Made by a program: the position numbers and the translations under genes. From contig JAIYCH010000131.1 in the NCBI GenBank assembly GCA_027488135.1, positions 179,001-243,000 on the forward strand: a stretch of 64,000 nucleotides of DNA. Direction: 5' to 3'. This DNA is from Saprospiraceae bacterium. GTDB taxonomy: Bacteria > Bacteroidota > Bacteroidia > Chitinophagales > Saprospiraceae. This document shows, piece after piece, positions 36,865-45,474 of this stretch. The first letter of the stretch is position 1; every line of letters begins with the position of its first letter. The notes under the pieces are model-generated. The model did not search any database. It was not told where the DNA came from and saw only the letters and a list, made by a program, of their open reading frames with translations.

Positions 36865-37551
36865 ATGGAATCACTATTTTCCATTCCCGACTTAGTTATG
36901 ACGCAAGATGGCTCTTATACACTCTACTCTAAAGACCATAAAGTAACCTATCATTCTAAATATGGAGCCATCCAGGAATCCAATCATGTTTTTGTAGATT
37001 CAGGATTACTACCTGTTTTAAAAAAGCAGGACAAAATTTCAATACTGGAACTAGGTTTTGGTACAGGATTAAATGTTTTATTGACATGGAAAAATATCGT
37101 GGACATTGACACAGTTCATGTTGACTATCATTCATTTGATGTTTATCCATTGCCAGAGGACCTTTTAAACGCATGCGTATATGAAGATCATTTAAAAATA
37201 CCTACCACCATCTCTAAAAATATTCTGACATCAGATTGGGATAAACTCATTGAAGTTGACTCTCGCTTTACGCTAACGAAACATAATAAGGATATTTTAG
37301 AAGAGACCTTACCGGATAATTATTTTGATATTGTTTATTTCGATGCCTTTTCGCCTGAATCACAGCCTGAATTATGGTCGATAAGCTTATTTGAAAAAAT
37401 ACATGAATCGATGACAAACGAAGCCATTTTGGTTACGTATTGCGCAAAAGGAGAGGTAAAGAGAATTTTAAAAAAAATAGGATTTACTTTAGAATCCCTG
37501 CCAGGCCCACCAGGTAAAAGAGAAATGACCAGAGCGACCAAAAAATTATAA
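36865..37551 (+). CDS. mnmD: tRNA 5-methylaminomethyl-2-thiouridine methyltransferase (MnmD-type)
   Basis: Stand-alone homologue of the methyltransferase half of MnmC, which makes the last methylation of mnm5s2U at the wobble base of several tRNAs. 228 residues with SAM motif LELGFGTGLNVLL (residues about 51-63), an acidic loop, and the family hallmark YFDAFSPESQPELWS followed by VTYCAKGEVKR and LPGPPGKREMTRA. The FAD-dependent MnmC2 half is not fused. It follows the small lipoprotein by 4 bp and converges on the HNH/AP2 gene with a 3-bp gap. Confidence 0.92.
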   Translation: MESLFSIPDLVMTQDGSYTLYSKDHKVTYHSKYGAIQESNHVFVDSGLLPVLKKQDKISILELGFGTGLNVLLTWKNIVDIDTVHVDYHSFDVYPLPEDLLNACVYEDHLKIPTTISKNILTSDWDKLIEVDSRFTLTKHNKDILEETLPDNYFDIVYFDAFSPESQPELWSISLFEKIHESMTNEAILVTYCAKGEVKRILKKIGFTLESLPGPPGKREMTRATKKL

Positions 37552-37554
37552 AAG

Positions 37555-38094
37555 TTAATCTAACTTATTTTGTTTTCCATCTGCTCCATATAATTTTTTC
37601 GACATTTCATTGAACGCTTTGGCTGCCTCTTCTGCGGTTTTGAACATTCCCAGGTGTTTTGATTTCCCGTTTATTGAAATAACCGAACGAAATTTGTTAT
37701 GTTCTTTATAAACACCTGTGAAACCTGTACTACTGCTTGTTTTTCTGGTTCTACTTGCTATCGCTCTACTTCTGAAAATTAAATTATTTAATCTGCAATC
37801 CAGTTTATTTCCATTGACAAATCCAACTAAATTGTTTATATTAGTCTTATCGTTGAGTTTAAAAGTTTCTGCTAATAATTTATGAAGATAAATGGTGGTA
37901 GTTTTGTAATTAGAGGGAGATAATTTAATTGTTTTTTGAAAAAAGATACAACCGCTTGAGTGTACCCTTAAATTTTCTGCAAGGTTCAACGATAGTATTT
38001 CCTTATCTGTTGTAATATATTGGAAGCCCTGATCATCCAAAATAACGAAATCATCAGCGTTTTTAATCTTTACCTGGTGATAATTTATTCCCAT
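37555..38094 (-). CDS. HNH-like/AP2 domain protein, HNH histidine missing
   Basis: 179 residues from the ATG at 38094 (the frame extends to a TTG at 38130). The middle resembles HNH_3 homing-type endonucleases (LHKLLAETF, then NGNKLDCRLNNLIFRS), but the usual V-x-H before the Asn-Gly reads VGFVNG, so the key histidine is Phe. The C-terminal part (GFTGVYKEHNKFRSVISING, LGMFKTAEEAAKAFNE) is an AP2 DNA-binding domain. Such HNH-AP2 proteins are usually free-standing mobile endonucleases. With the histidine gone this one may only bind DNA. It lies alone between mnmD and ribD. Confidence 0.8.
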   Translation of the reverse strand: MGINYHQVKIKNADDFVILDDQGFQYITTDKEILSLNLAENLRVHSSGCIFFQKTIKLSPSNYKTTTIYLHKLLAETFKLNDKTNINNLVGFVNGNKLDCRLNNLIFRSRAIASRTRKTSSSTGFTGVYKEHNKFRSVISINGKSKHLGMFKTAEEAAKAFNEMSKKLYGADGKQNKLD

Positions 38095-38247
38095 AGTTAT
38101 AAAATATCCTTCTAAAAAATAAGCACTCAAAGCAATTTTATTTTAATATGCCCCCTACTTTTCTGTTTTGATTTGGGGGAAATTAAATTATACTTCGAAA
38201 TTAACTAAAAATATTTTTAACAGAACTATATATAAATCAATTTTTTA

Positions 38248-39294
38248 ATGAAACATTATACTCACGCGCATTTTATTTTAAGGTGTATCGAAATAGCCAG
38301 AAATGGGGGTCAAAAAGTGTCTCCTAACCCAATGGTAGGTTCTTTGTTAGTTGAAAACAATGATATTATTGGCGAAGGTTATCATGCGGAATATGGAAAA
38401 GCCCATGCGGAGGTTAATGCTTTTTCTTCTGTAAAAAAAGAAAATCTGCACAGAGTAAAAAATGCAACCTTATATGTTTCCCTGGAACCTTGTAATATTT
38501 TTGGGAAAACACCACCCTGCACTTCTCTTATAATAGATAATAAAATTAAAAAAGTAGTTATTTCAACCCAAGATGTTTCTCCCGAAGTGAATGGCAACGG
38601 AGTTATATTACTACAAAATGCGGGTATAGAGGTTGTCCAGGATATTATAACAGAAAAGGGAAAGGTGCTTGTGACCCAAAGAAGTACTTTTGTAACTAAA
38701 AAAAGACCTTATACTATTCTAAAGTTAGCTATTTCCGAAGACGGGTTTTATGCATCAAATGAAAAAGTTAACACCTGGTTAAGTTCGTCCATCACTGCGC
38801 GATTAACGCATAAATGGAGAAGTGAAGTTGATGCTATTTTAGTTGGAACTGATACTGCATTGATAGATAATCCTATTCTAGATAGCAGATTTTTTCCAGG
38901 TAAATCTCCTTTGAAATTTGTGTTGGATAAACATAATTCTCTTCCAAACCATCTAAATCTTTTCCATGAGCCCAATGTGGCAAAAAGATTTACCCTAAAA
39001 AGTAAGAATATAAATGATGTTCAAATTGGCCTTGATAATAATGAGTCCCTCGATTTAAATGAAATCTCTACCTATTTTTACAATCAAAATATAGGGAGTA
39101 TTCTCGTTGAAGGCGGCGGAAAACTTATTCAAAGTTATTTGGATTCCAATTTGTGGGATGAACTGAGGCTAATTAAAACTAAAAAAAGATTAAAGGAAGG
39201 CAAGGAAATTCAATGGAAAAATTTGAATAAATCAGCCTCTTATATTTTAGGAGATGACATGATAGAGATTTATTTAAGAGAGGAAACTAGATAA
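38248..39294 (+). CDS. ribD: Bifunctional riboflavin biosynthesis deaminase/reductase
   Basis: 348 residues carrying both steps after GTP cyclohydrolase II. The N-terminal deaminase has the zinc site HAE (His53, Glu55) and PC...C (Cys82, Cys91 in EPCNIFGKTPPC). The C-terminal reductase shows AISEDGF, WRSEVDAILVGTDTALIDNP and SILVEGGGKLIQSYL. The start is the ATG at 38248. Other rib genes are not in the window. The 3' end overlaps a possible small antisense membrane-protein gene by 21 bp. Confidence 0.95.
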   Translation: MKHYTHAHFILRCIEIARNGGQKVSPNPMVGSLLVENNDIIGEGYHAEYGKAHAEVNAFSSVKKENLHRVKNATLYVSLEPCNIFGKTPPCTSLIIDNKIKKVVISTQDVSPEVNGNGVILLQNAGIEVVQDIITEKGKVLVTQRSTFVTKKRPYTILKLAISEDGFYASNEKVNTWLSSSITARLTHKWRSEVDAILVGTDTALIDNPILDSRFFPGKSPLKFVLDKHNSLPNHLNLFHEPNVAKRFTLKSKNINDVQIGLDNNESLDLNEISTYFYNQNIGSILVEGGGKLIQSYLDSNLWDELRLIKTKKRLKEGKEIQWKNLNKSASYILGDDMIEIYLREETR

Positions 39295-39396
39295 ATAAAT
39301 TATTGCCGCTACTAAAAATAGGATAATCAATATAAAGACAATTAATCTTTTACTATAATTATTCGTTGGAACATGATTTCTTCTGAATTTCGCCAT
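39274..39396 (-). CDS. Possible small membrane protein (40 aa)
   Basis: A 40-codon frame from an ATG at 39394-39396: a basic N-terminus (AKFRRN, YSKR), then one hydrophobic helix (LIVFILIILFLVAAIIYL) and a short end. The basic-then-hydrophobic plan is typical of real small single-pass proteins, and the frame fills the ribD-coaE gap. It overlaps the ribD 3' end by 21 bp on the opposite strand. No homologue is recognised and no promoter is clear. Confidence 0.4.
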   Translation of the reverse strand: MAKFRRNHVPTNNYSKRLIVFILIILFLVAAIIYLSSFLS

Positions 39397-39443
39397 AATT
39401 TTAATTTTAATGAACTTTACTTTAAAATACCAAATACAAAAAT

Positions 39444-40073
39444 ATGCTATCTATAGGAATAAGCGGTGGAATAGGCAGTGGAAAAACACTTGTATGTACC
39501 ATTTTTAAGATATTAGGCATATCAGTGTATAATTCTGACCTGGAGGCAAAAAGAATAATGGAGACAAACGTGCAGGTTAAAAAAGAAATAATTAATCTTT
39601 TAGGTGAAGAGAGTTACTTGAATAACCAGACGTTGAATAGAAAATTTATTGCTGAAAAAATTTTTAATCATACTGAATTATTATCCGGGATAAACCAAAT
39701 TGTTCATCCGGCAGTAAGAGAAGACGCTGAAATATGGAGCAAAAAGATACCTCAGTATAATAGCTATTTCCTAAGGGAGTCAGCTATATTATTTGAAACT
39801 GGAATATATAAACAACTAGATTACAATATTTTGGTTATTTCTCCAAAAGAAATTCGGATTCACAGAATAAAAGACAGAGATAAATTATCAGAGGTGGACA
39901 TAGCCATTCGAATGAACCAACAATGGAGCGACGAACAAAAATTACCTCTTACAGATTTTGTTGTTATAAATGATGGTAAAACTTTCTTGATTCCACAAAT
40001 CCTAAAAATTCATAAAAGCCTTAAGAATTACCCTTCAATGCTAACTGATAAGCAGCCAGGCATAATTCTTTAG
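39444..40073 (+). CDS. coaE: Dephospho-CoA kinase
   Basis: Last step of coenzyme A synthesis, ATP-dependent phosphorylation of dephospho-CoA. 209 residues with P-loop GGIGSGKT (8-15), YNSDLEAKRIM (the substrate Asp), INQIVHPAVRED and the REAxxLFExG equivalent RESAILFETGIY. The last ~17 codons overlap the convergent photolyase gene by 53 bp. Confidence 0.94.
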   Translation: MLSIGISGGIGSGKTLVCTIFKILGISVYNSDLEAKRIMETNVQVKKEIINLLGEESYLNNQTLNRKFIAEKIFNHTELLSGINQIVHPAVREDAEIWSKKIPQYNSYFLRESAILFETGIYKQLDYNILVISPKEIRIHRIKDRDKLSEVDIAIRMNQQWSDEQKLPLTDFVVINDGKTFLIPQILKIHKSLKNYPSMLTDKQPGIIL

Positions 40074-41358
40074 ATAACTTACTATCAATCATAGGCTTGA
40101 CATAATGTGGTGTTCCAAATTCAGGCACCCATTTCTTAATATACTGATATTGAGGATCGAATTTAAGCATTTGAGCTTCGGGACTAAAAATACGAAAATA
40201 AGGAGCAGCATCTGTACCTGATCCAGCAGCCCATTGCCAGCCTCCATTATTACTGGCCAGATCAAAATCTAATAATTTCTCTGCAAAATACTTTTCTCCC
40301 CATCTCCAATCAATGAGTAAATTTTTTGTAAGAAAACTCGCTGTCAACATTCTGACTCTATTATGCATAAACCCAGTAGCATTTAACTCTCTCATCCCAG
40401 CATCAACCAAAGGAAAGCCCGTTTTTCCTAAAGTCCAACGTTCAAAATCATCAGGATTATTCCTCCAATGTATTAAATCATAATTACCTCTAAAGGCATT
40501 TTTCTCAACATGAGGGAAATTGAATAATATTTGAGCATAAAAATCTCTCCAAATCAGTTCATTTAAAAACGTTTCATTAAGATGAATAATTTTTCTTGCT
40601 AATTCTCTGATACCCAATGTACCAAATCGCAGATGAATACCTAATCTGCTGGTTCCCACTTTGGCAGGATAATCTCGGTTTTCTGTATAATTCTCAACAA
40701 CTTTTAAATTTAATTCTTTAGATGGAATGTCTATTTGTGAAGGTTGAAAATGCATAAATTCAAGCGTTGGAAACAAGGGTACACTAACATTTGAGAACAG
40801 ATTATTCTGGAGTAATCCTTCAGAGTCATAAGCAAACAAGGGACTATTTTCACCCTCCAACATGCCAGATTTTAATTTTTCTTTCCAAGATTTACTATAT
40901 GGTGTAAAGACAGTATAAGGTGTTCCAGCGGATTTAGATAAAATTTCACGCTCTTCAAAAATGACCTGATCTTTACTCAGGTGGAAAGTGATATTTTTGG
41001 CCTTCAAAGAATCTTTTATTGCATAATCTCTTTGTATGCCATAAGATTCATAATCCTTATTAGCGAACAAATGTTTTACAGGTAATTCCGTCGTAATTCT
41101 ATCCATAATGTCTGCAGGATTTCCATAAGCGACATAAAAACTTCCTCCTAATTCTTCAATTTTTTCCCTTAGAGATTCTACCTGCTTGTAAATAAAATTT
41201 ACCCTGGCATCTGATTTATTTGACAATTTTTTCAATATGTTTGAATCGAATATAAAAACTGGCAACACGGGTAAACCTGTTTTTAGCGCATTAAACAAGC
41301 CCCTATTATCTTCTAATCTTAGGTCTCTTCTAAACCAAAAAAGTGAAATTTTAGACAT
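40021..41358 (-). CDS. phrB: Deoxyribodipyrimidine photolyase (class I type)
   Basis: 445-residue cryptochrome/photolyase family protein that repairs UV pyrimidine dimers using FADH- and blue light. The N-terminal antenna domain begins LFWFRRDLRLEDN. The FAD domain has LIWRDFYAQILFNFPH, GFPLVDAGMRELNATGFMHNR, FLTKNLLIDWRWGE and the WQW tract SNNGGWQWAAGSGTDAAPYFR. These fit a class I CPD photolyase better than a (6-4) enzyme, but the split is not certain. Its 3' end overlaps coaE by 53 bp. Confidence 0.92.
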   Translation of the reverse strand: MSKISLFWFRRDLRLEDNRGLFNALKTGLPVLPVFIFDSNILKKLSNKSDARVNFIYKQVESLREKIEELGGSFYVAYGNPADIMDRITTELPVKHLFANKDYESYGIQRDYAIKDSLKAKNITFHLSKDQVIFEEREILSKSAGTPYTVFTPYSKSWKEKLKSGMLEGENSPLFAYDSEGLLQNNLFSNVSVPLFPTLEFMHFQPSQIDIPSKELNLKVVENYTENRDYPAKVGTSRLGIHLRFGTLGIRELARKIIHLNETFLNELIWRDFYAQILFNFPHVEKNAFRGNYDLIHWRNNPDDFERWTLGKTGFPLVDAGMRELNATGFMHNRVRMLTASFLTKNLLIDWRWGEKYFAEKLLDFDLASNNGGWQWAAGSGTDAAPYFRIFSPEAQMLKFDPQYQYIKKWVPEFGTPHYVKPMIDSKLSKELCLAAYQLALKGNS

Positions 41359-41440
41359 TTTTTCATATTATTTCAAAAATAACAAGCAAAATAATCAAAT
41401 GTTTCATGTATTTTCATGAAGTATTTAAATCAACACCGTT

Positions 41441-42220
41441 TTGCGATTAATTACCAATCCTTTCAAAATCCATATTTTATATTTTATTTTATTGCTTACA
41501 TCCTGTCAAACAGAGCAGGTTCAATGGATTGAAGGCCTTAATAAAGCTAGTAAAGGAAGTAACAACCCTGGCAATCCTTCAGAACTTGATAAGCAATTAG
41601 CTTACATAAATAAGTATCCTAAGGACACACTTAGGAATTTTAATTTATTAGAAAAAACCATTACAACGGCCATAGATGATGAGAACGAGGAACTCGCTTA
41701 TAAATTAATCGTATTAAGCCTTAAAAATTATCCTGATATAGTTTTTGAATCTGCATTTTTCAACATTATAAACAATTTTTACCGCTCCATACTAAAAGAA
41801 GAGGACACTGCTGAATGGATATCAGGTATTGTTAAAGATAAATGGGGTAAAGACAAAAAAACAGCATATTTCATGACCAAATACAATAATATTAATAAAG
41901 AAAACCTAAATATAATATCATATCAACATGGGGAGCAACTAGTAAATATGGCTAAAATTCATTCCCTTTTTTTTCCAGATAAGGAAGAAAGCGCTCTATT
42001 TTTATGGAGGTCTTATGAAATCATGCGTAAGATGGGAAGTGAAAAAGAGGCACTTGGCTTATTGGATTTAATCCATTTGCGACACAAAAAATGGGAAAAC
42101 ATAAAAGGAGTAAAAAAAGAAAGAGAGGAACTCATACAGCGTAACAAGCGCGCAAAATGGAATGATAAAGGAAAACTACCTATAGATATAAACACAAAGG
42201 ATCAGACGCCAGTAAGTTGA
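41441..42220 (+). CDS. Lipoprotein of unknown function, TTG start
   Basis: 259 residues with a signal peptide ending LLLTSC (Cys22) and a helical, charged, TPR-like body (LDKQLAYINKYPKDTLRNFNLL, KEESALFLWRSYEIMRKMG). No in-frame ATG exists before the lipobox; an in-frame stop lies at 41426-41428, so TTG at 41441 is the only sensible start. A nearby ATG at 41416 is in another frame. Either the rare start is real or a small indel separates ATG from the coding frame. The 3' end overlaps the convergent Spo0M-like gene by 19 bp. Confidence 0.7.
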   Translation: MRLITNPFKIHILYFILLLTSCQTEQVQWIEGLNKASKGSNNPGNPSELDKQLAYINKYPKDTLRNFNLLEKTITTAIDDENEELAYKLIVLSLKNYPDIVFESAFFNIINNFYRSILKEEDTAEWISGIVKDKWGKDKKTAYFMTKYNNINKENLNIISYQHGEQLVNMAKIHSLFFPDKEESALFLWRSYEIMRKMGSEKEALGLLDLIHLRHKKWENIKGVKKEREELIQRNKRAKWNDKGKLPIDINTKDQTPVS

Positions 42221-42672
42221 AAAAACTTTTGAATAAAAGGATTTAAAGCAGTTCCCTTCACTTTTGCCTCTGCTTCTATACGAAACTCAGAATTCACTTT
42301 ACTTACTTTCTTGGCCACATTGGCCAGGCTTTTATATAGAATATTTTTTTTTGCAAAATCATCAATTGGAGCCGTTACATATTTAAAAGAAAACGCAAAG
42401 GATAATTTAGTTTCAACATTTGCCTCTATGATGATGGACTTATCAATCATTAATTCACCCAAAACATATTCATTTACTAATCTTTCCGGACCTCTCCCCC
42501 TTCCATATCGTTCGACCATTTTTATATTTACATTTACAATTTCCTGGGTGGTAATAGAATTAAAAACCAAAATACCTGAAAAAAGTCCGTCCACTGACCA
42601 GATATCATCAGGGAGTAAAATATCCATTTTAACTCCTTCAATTCCAAACCAATTTTTAACTTTTTTTAGCAT
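42202..42672 (-). CDS. Spo0M-like (arrestin-fold) protein
   Basis: 156 residues, no signal peptide. The start MLKKVKNWFGIEGVKMDILL and the beta-rich core (GLFSGILVFNSITTQEIVNVNIKM, FAFSFKYVTAPIDDF) resemble the arrestin-like sandwich of Spo0M, in which a short N-terminal helix is followed by beta strands that bind partner proteins. In Bacteroidota such genes are scattered and uncharacterised. Its role here is unknown, and the family call is moderately sure. Confidence 0.5.
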   Translation of the reverse strand: MLKKVKNWFGIEGVKMDILLPDDIWSVDGLFSGILVFNSITTQEIVNVNIKMVERYGRGRGPERLVNEYVLGELMIDKSIIIEANVETKLSFAFSFKYVTAPIDDFAKKNILYKSLANVAKKVSKVNSEFRIEAEAKVKGTALNPFIQKFFQLTGV

Positions 42673-42761
42673 AGTAAATTTCTATTTTCAGTAATCAACA
42701 ATTTTTTTAAAAGATAAGTTACAAAAAATAGCTTAAAATGATAAAAAAGCCGACGAACAAG

Positions 42762-43262
42762 TTAGATTACTCTTTTAAGCCAAAAATCACCTAATTTTTT
42801 AGTCAAATGGTGTTGCGCATCCTGCAAGTTATTTACTAGGGTATCAACGAAAACTGTTTCCAAATTAATTTCATTAGACTTTAGCTTTTCAGACCAACTA
42901 GCGGTTGAGGCTGTATGCCAATCATTATTCACAAAGGCTGATTGTAATAATCTATTAAATAACGATAATTTATATTTAGATTCAATCATTTTAATAAACG
43001 CCACCGATTTATCCATAGAACAACCACTAATAGAATGAAAAGATTCATCTACAACAAGCATTAAGATTCTTGAAAACAAGATAAAACCAGCCGCTTTTAA
43101 AACAACTCCATGACTATCCCAATGGGCGCAAAAGAAATCAATATCTATTTGAATTAGTAACTGTTCCGATTCATTTAAAGCTTTATCAGAAGTAAAAAAC
43201 CAAACCTTAGAAGAGGGACTAAAAGTTTCTAATTTGAGGTTAGATTCCAAAAAAACATCCAT
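42762..43262 (-). CDS. Conserved Bacteroidota protein next to Fe-S genes
   Basis: 166 residues, no signal peptide, no Walker motif. The pattern VWFFTSDKALNESEQ, FFCAHWDSHGVVLKAAGF, VDESFHSISGCSMDKSV recalls a Bacteroidota family that databases often mislabel as an ABC transporter ATPase. The conserved D/H-W-x-x-HG and SGCS-x-D motifs suggest an enzyme of unknown activity. It follows the CCG-domain protein gene by 9 bp, an association I recall as common in the phylum. Confidence 0.6.
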   Translation of the reverse strand: MDVFLESNLKLETFSPSSKVWFFTSDKALNESEQLLIQIDIDFFCAHWDSHGVVLKAAGFILFSRILMLVVDESFHSISGCSMDKSVAFIKMIESKYKLSLFNRLLQSAFVNNDWHTASTASWSEKLKSNEINLETVFVDTLVNNLQDAQHHLTKKLGDFWLKRVI

Positions 43263-43271
43263 AGTTATCTA

Positions 43272-44054
43272 TTAAAGTTGTTGAACAATTAATTCGGAAA
43301 GATCTAATACCATAATATTCTTTTCCGATGAATCTGAGGTTAATCCATCCTGGAGCATAGTAATACAAAAGGGACAATTTGCAGCAACTATTTCTGCACC
43401 AGAATTTATTATATCAGTAGCCCGAGCCTGATTTATGCGTCCTGAACCAGGCTCATCTTCTTTCCACATTTGCGCACCACCGGCACCGCAACACAGGCCA
43501 TTGGATTTACATCTTTTCAATTCAACTAAATCAGCATCTAAAGCCTCAAGGATTTCACGTGGAGCCTCATAAATACCATTTATTCTGCCAAGGTAACAAG
43601 AGTCATGATAGGTGATTTTTTTTCCTAAAAATGAACCACCTCCTTTTAGTTTTAATTTTCCGTCCGAAATTAGACCATTAAGAAAGGAAGTGTGATGAAC
43701 GACTTCATAGTTACCCCCTAACTCAGGATACTCATTTTTCAATGTATTAAAGCAATGAGGACAGGCTGTTACTATTTTTTTTATTCCATATTGGTTTAAG
43801 GTTTGAATATTTTGCAGAGCGAGCATTTGAAATAAAAATTCATTACCAGCCCTTCTGGCTGGATCACCTGTACACTTTTCCTCTTCTCCCAAAACGGCAA
43901 AAGATACGCCAATTTTGTTTAAGATAGTGCAGAATGCTTTTGTAACACGCTGAGCACGAGTATCAAAACTACCAGCGCACCCTACCCAAAATAAAATTTC
44001 AGGAGAAATACCCTCGTTGTAAAGCGTTGAATAAATAGGAACTTGGATAGACAT
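43272..44054 (-). CDS. CCG-domain (heterodisulfide reductase B-like) Fe-S protein
   Basis: 260 residues with two cysteine-rich CCG modules: GCAGSFDTRAQRVTKAF with ACPHCFN, and YHDSCYLGR with LCCGAGGAQMW and NCPFC. Such domains bind a noncubane Fe-S cluster or zinc and act in electron transfer to disulfide or lactate/glycolate-type substrates. It lies 21 bp after the membrane ferredoxin gene, and together they resemble an HdrB/HdrC-type redox pair. The electron donor and acceptor cannot be told. Confidence 0.85.
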   Translation of the reverse strand: MSIQVPIYSTLYNEGISPEILFWVGCAGSFDTRAQRVTKAFCTILNKIGVSFAVLGEEEKCTGDPARRAGNEFLFQMLALQNIQTLNQYGIKKIVTACPHCFNTLKNEYPELGGNYEVVHHTSFLNGLISDGKLKLKGGGSFLGKKITYHDSCYLGRINGIYEAPREILEALDADLVELKRCKSNGLCCGAGGAQMWKEDEPGSGRINQARATDIINSGAEIVAANCPFCITMLQDGLTSDSSEKNIMVLDLSELIVQQL

Positions 44055-44075
44055 ATAAAAGCTTAAGGTTATTGG

Positions 44076-45398
44076 CTAATCATTTACATCGGCAATCCAA
44101 GCGGACCTTTCAGTTGACAATGACCACGCTGCCTGATTATTTTCTAAACTATTAAAAAGAGGAACCCAATCAGCGGGTCCGGACGATAAAGTCAGTATTT
44201 CATAACGTCTCATTTTTATAATTGGTTCAAGAGGATTAATCAAAACGGGACAAGCTTCAACACAAGCATTACAAGTAGTACAAGCGTGAATTTCTTCAGT
44301 TGAAATTTGGGAAAACAAGGATAAACCATCTGAAAAATTTGCGGGTGAGAGCGGCAGATTCTTATCCTGGCAAAAGGCTACATCACCACTATCCAGTTTT
44401 TTTCCAACCTCATCGGCTCTATCTCTGATATCCATCATTATTTTTCGAGGCGACAATTTCTTACCTGTCAGATTTGCGGGACAAACCTCTGTACATCTGC
44501 CACATTCAGTGCAAGTATAAGCATCTAAAATATTTTTCCAGGAAAGATTAAACACATCATTACTTCCAAAATCGGGTAGCTGATTTGTATCACTATTAGA
44601 TTCGGCTATTCCCAACAAAGACTTAACCTCATCCATAATAGCAGGCATATTTTCTATCTTACCTCTGGGTTGGGTATTTGCATAATAAGTGTTTATAAAA
44701 GCAAAAATAATATGTAAATGCTTTGAATAAGAGAGGTAAATAATAAATCCGAAAACCACTATTATGTGACCCCACCACCCTACTCTTTCTAACAAATGTA
44801 GGGTATTTGTATCAAAATCTTGAACCAAAGGAACCAGAAAACCACTAAGAAAAAATTGATATGATTCTTGATGTAAAGCAACATCTGCGGTATTCATTAT
44901 AAAAATGAATGAAACCAAAACAATTTCAGCCAAAAGTATGATTAAAGCGTCCAATGCAGGCCAACCCTTTAATTCTACGCTTTGGAAACGAGGAATTTTC
45001 AATAAATTTCTTCTGGCTAAAAAAATAAAAGTACCAATAAGTGCCAATAAGGAAAGGACCTCAATAAAATTTATGATAAATAAATAAAAGGAACCTAAAA
45101 CAGGTAAAAAAACCCGGTGAGAACCTGAAATTCCATCCACCAGAATTTCAATTAATTCTATTTGAGTAAAAATAAATGCCACATAAATAAAGAGATGTAA
45201 CGTTGCGGGCAACCATTTTGTAAACATTTTTTTCTGACCGAAGGCAATAAAAACTACATTTTTCCATTTTTCCAAAGGAGTGCTGTTAGGCGCCCAATCA
45301 ACTCCGAGATTTATGTTTCTCGAAATAGCAAAAAATCTTTTTGCAGCAAATCCAAAAGATAAAATGCAAAAAATAGAAAAGATTATTTGTTCATGCAT
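44076..45398 (-). CDS. Membrane ferredoxin (HdrE/HdrC-like)
   Basis: 440 residues. The N-terminal ~240 hold about five to six membrane helices with histidines that could bind heme (LHLFIYVAFIFTQ, HIIVVFGFIIYLSYSKHLH). The cytoplasmic C-terminal part has two 4Fe-4S sites: CTECGRCTEVCP and CTTCNACVEACP. It is the first gene of a three-gene Fe-S operon with the CCG protein and the conserved 166-residue protein. A quinone-linked electron transfer role is likely; the final partner is unknown. Confidence 0.88.
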   Translation of the reverse strand: MHEQIIFSIFCILSFGFAAKRFFAISRNINLGVDWAPNSTPLEKWKNVVFIAFGQKKMFTKWLPATLHLFIYVAFIFTQIELIEILVDGISGSHRVFLPVLGSFYLFIINFIEVLSLLALIGTFIFLARRNLLKIPRFQSVELKGWPALDALIILLAEIVLVSFIFIMNTADVALHQESYQFFLSGFLVPLVQDFDTNTLHLLERVGWWGHIIVVFGFIIYLSYSKHLHIIFAFINTYYANTQPRGKIENMPAIMDEVKSLLGIAESNSDTNQLPDFGSNDVFNLSWKNILDAYTCTECGRCTEVCPANLTGKKLSPRKIMMDIRDRADEVGKKLDSGDVAFCQDKNLPLSPANFSDGLSLFSQISTEEIHACTTCNACVEACPVLINPLEPIIKMRRYEILTLSSGPADWVPLFNSLENNQAAWSLSTERSAWIADVND

Positions 45399-45474
45399 AG
45401 TATATCCTTTTTTCTTTAAAGGTAAATGTTTTACTTTAGACTTTTAATTTCAATTTCAACTAAATTTCCTATCC

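Noticed and set aside
42762..43262. ABC transporter ATPase label for the 166-residue protein
   Set aside because: No Walker A, signature or Walker B motif is present.
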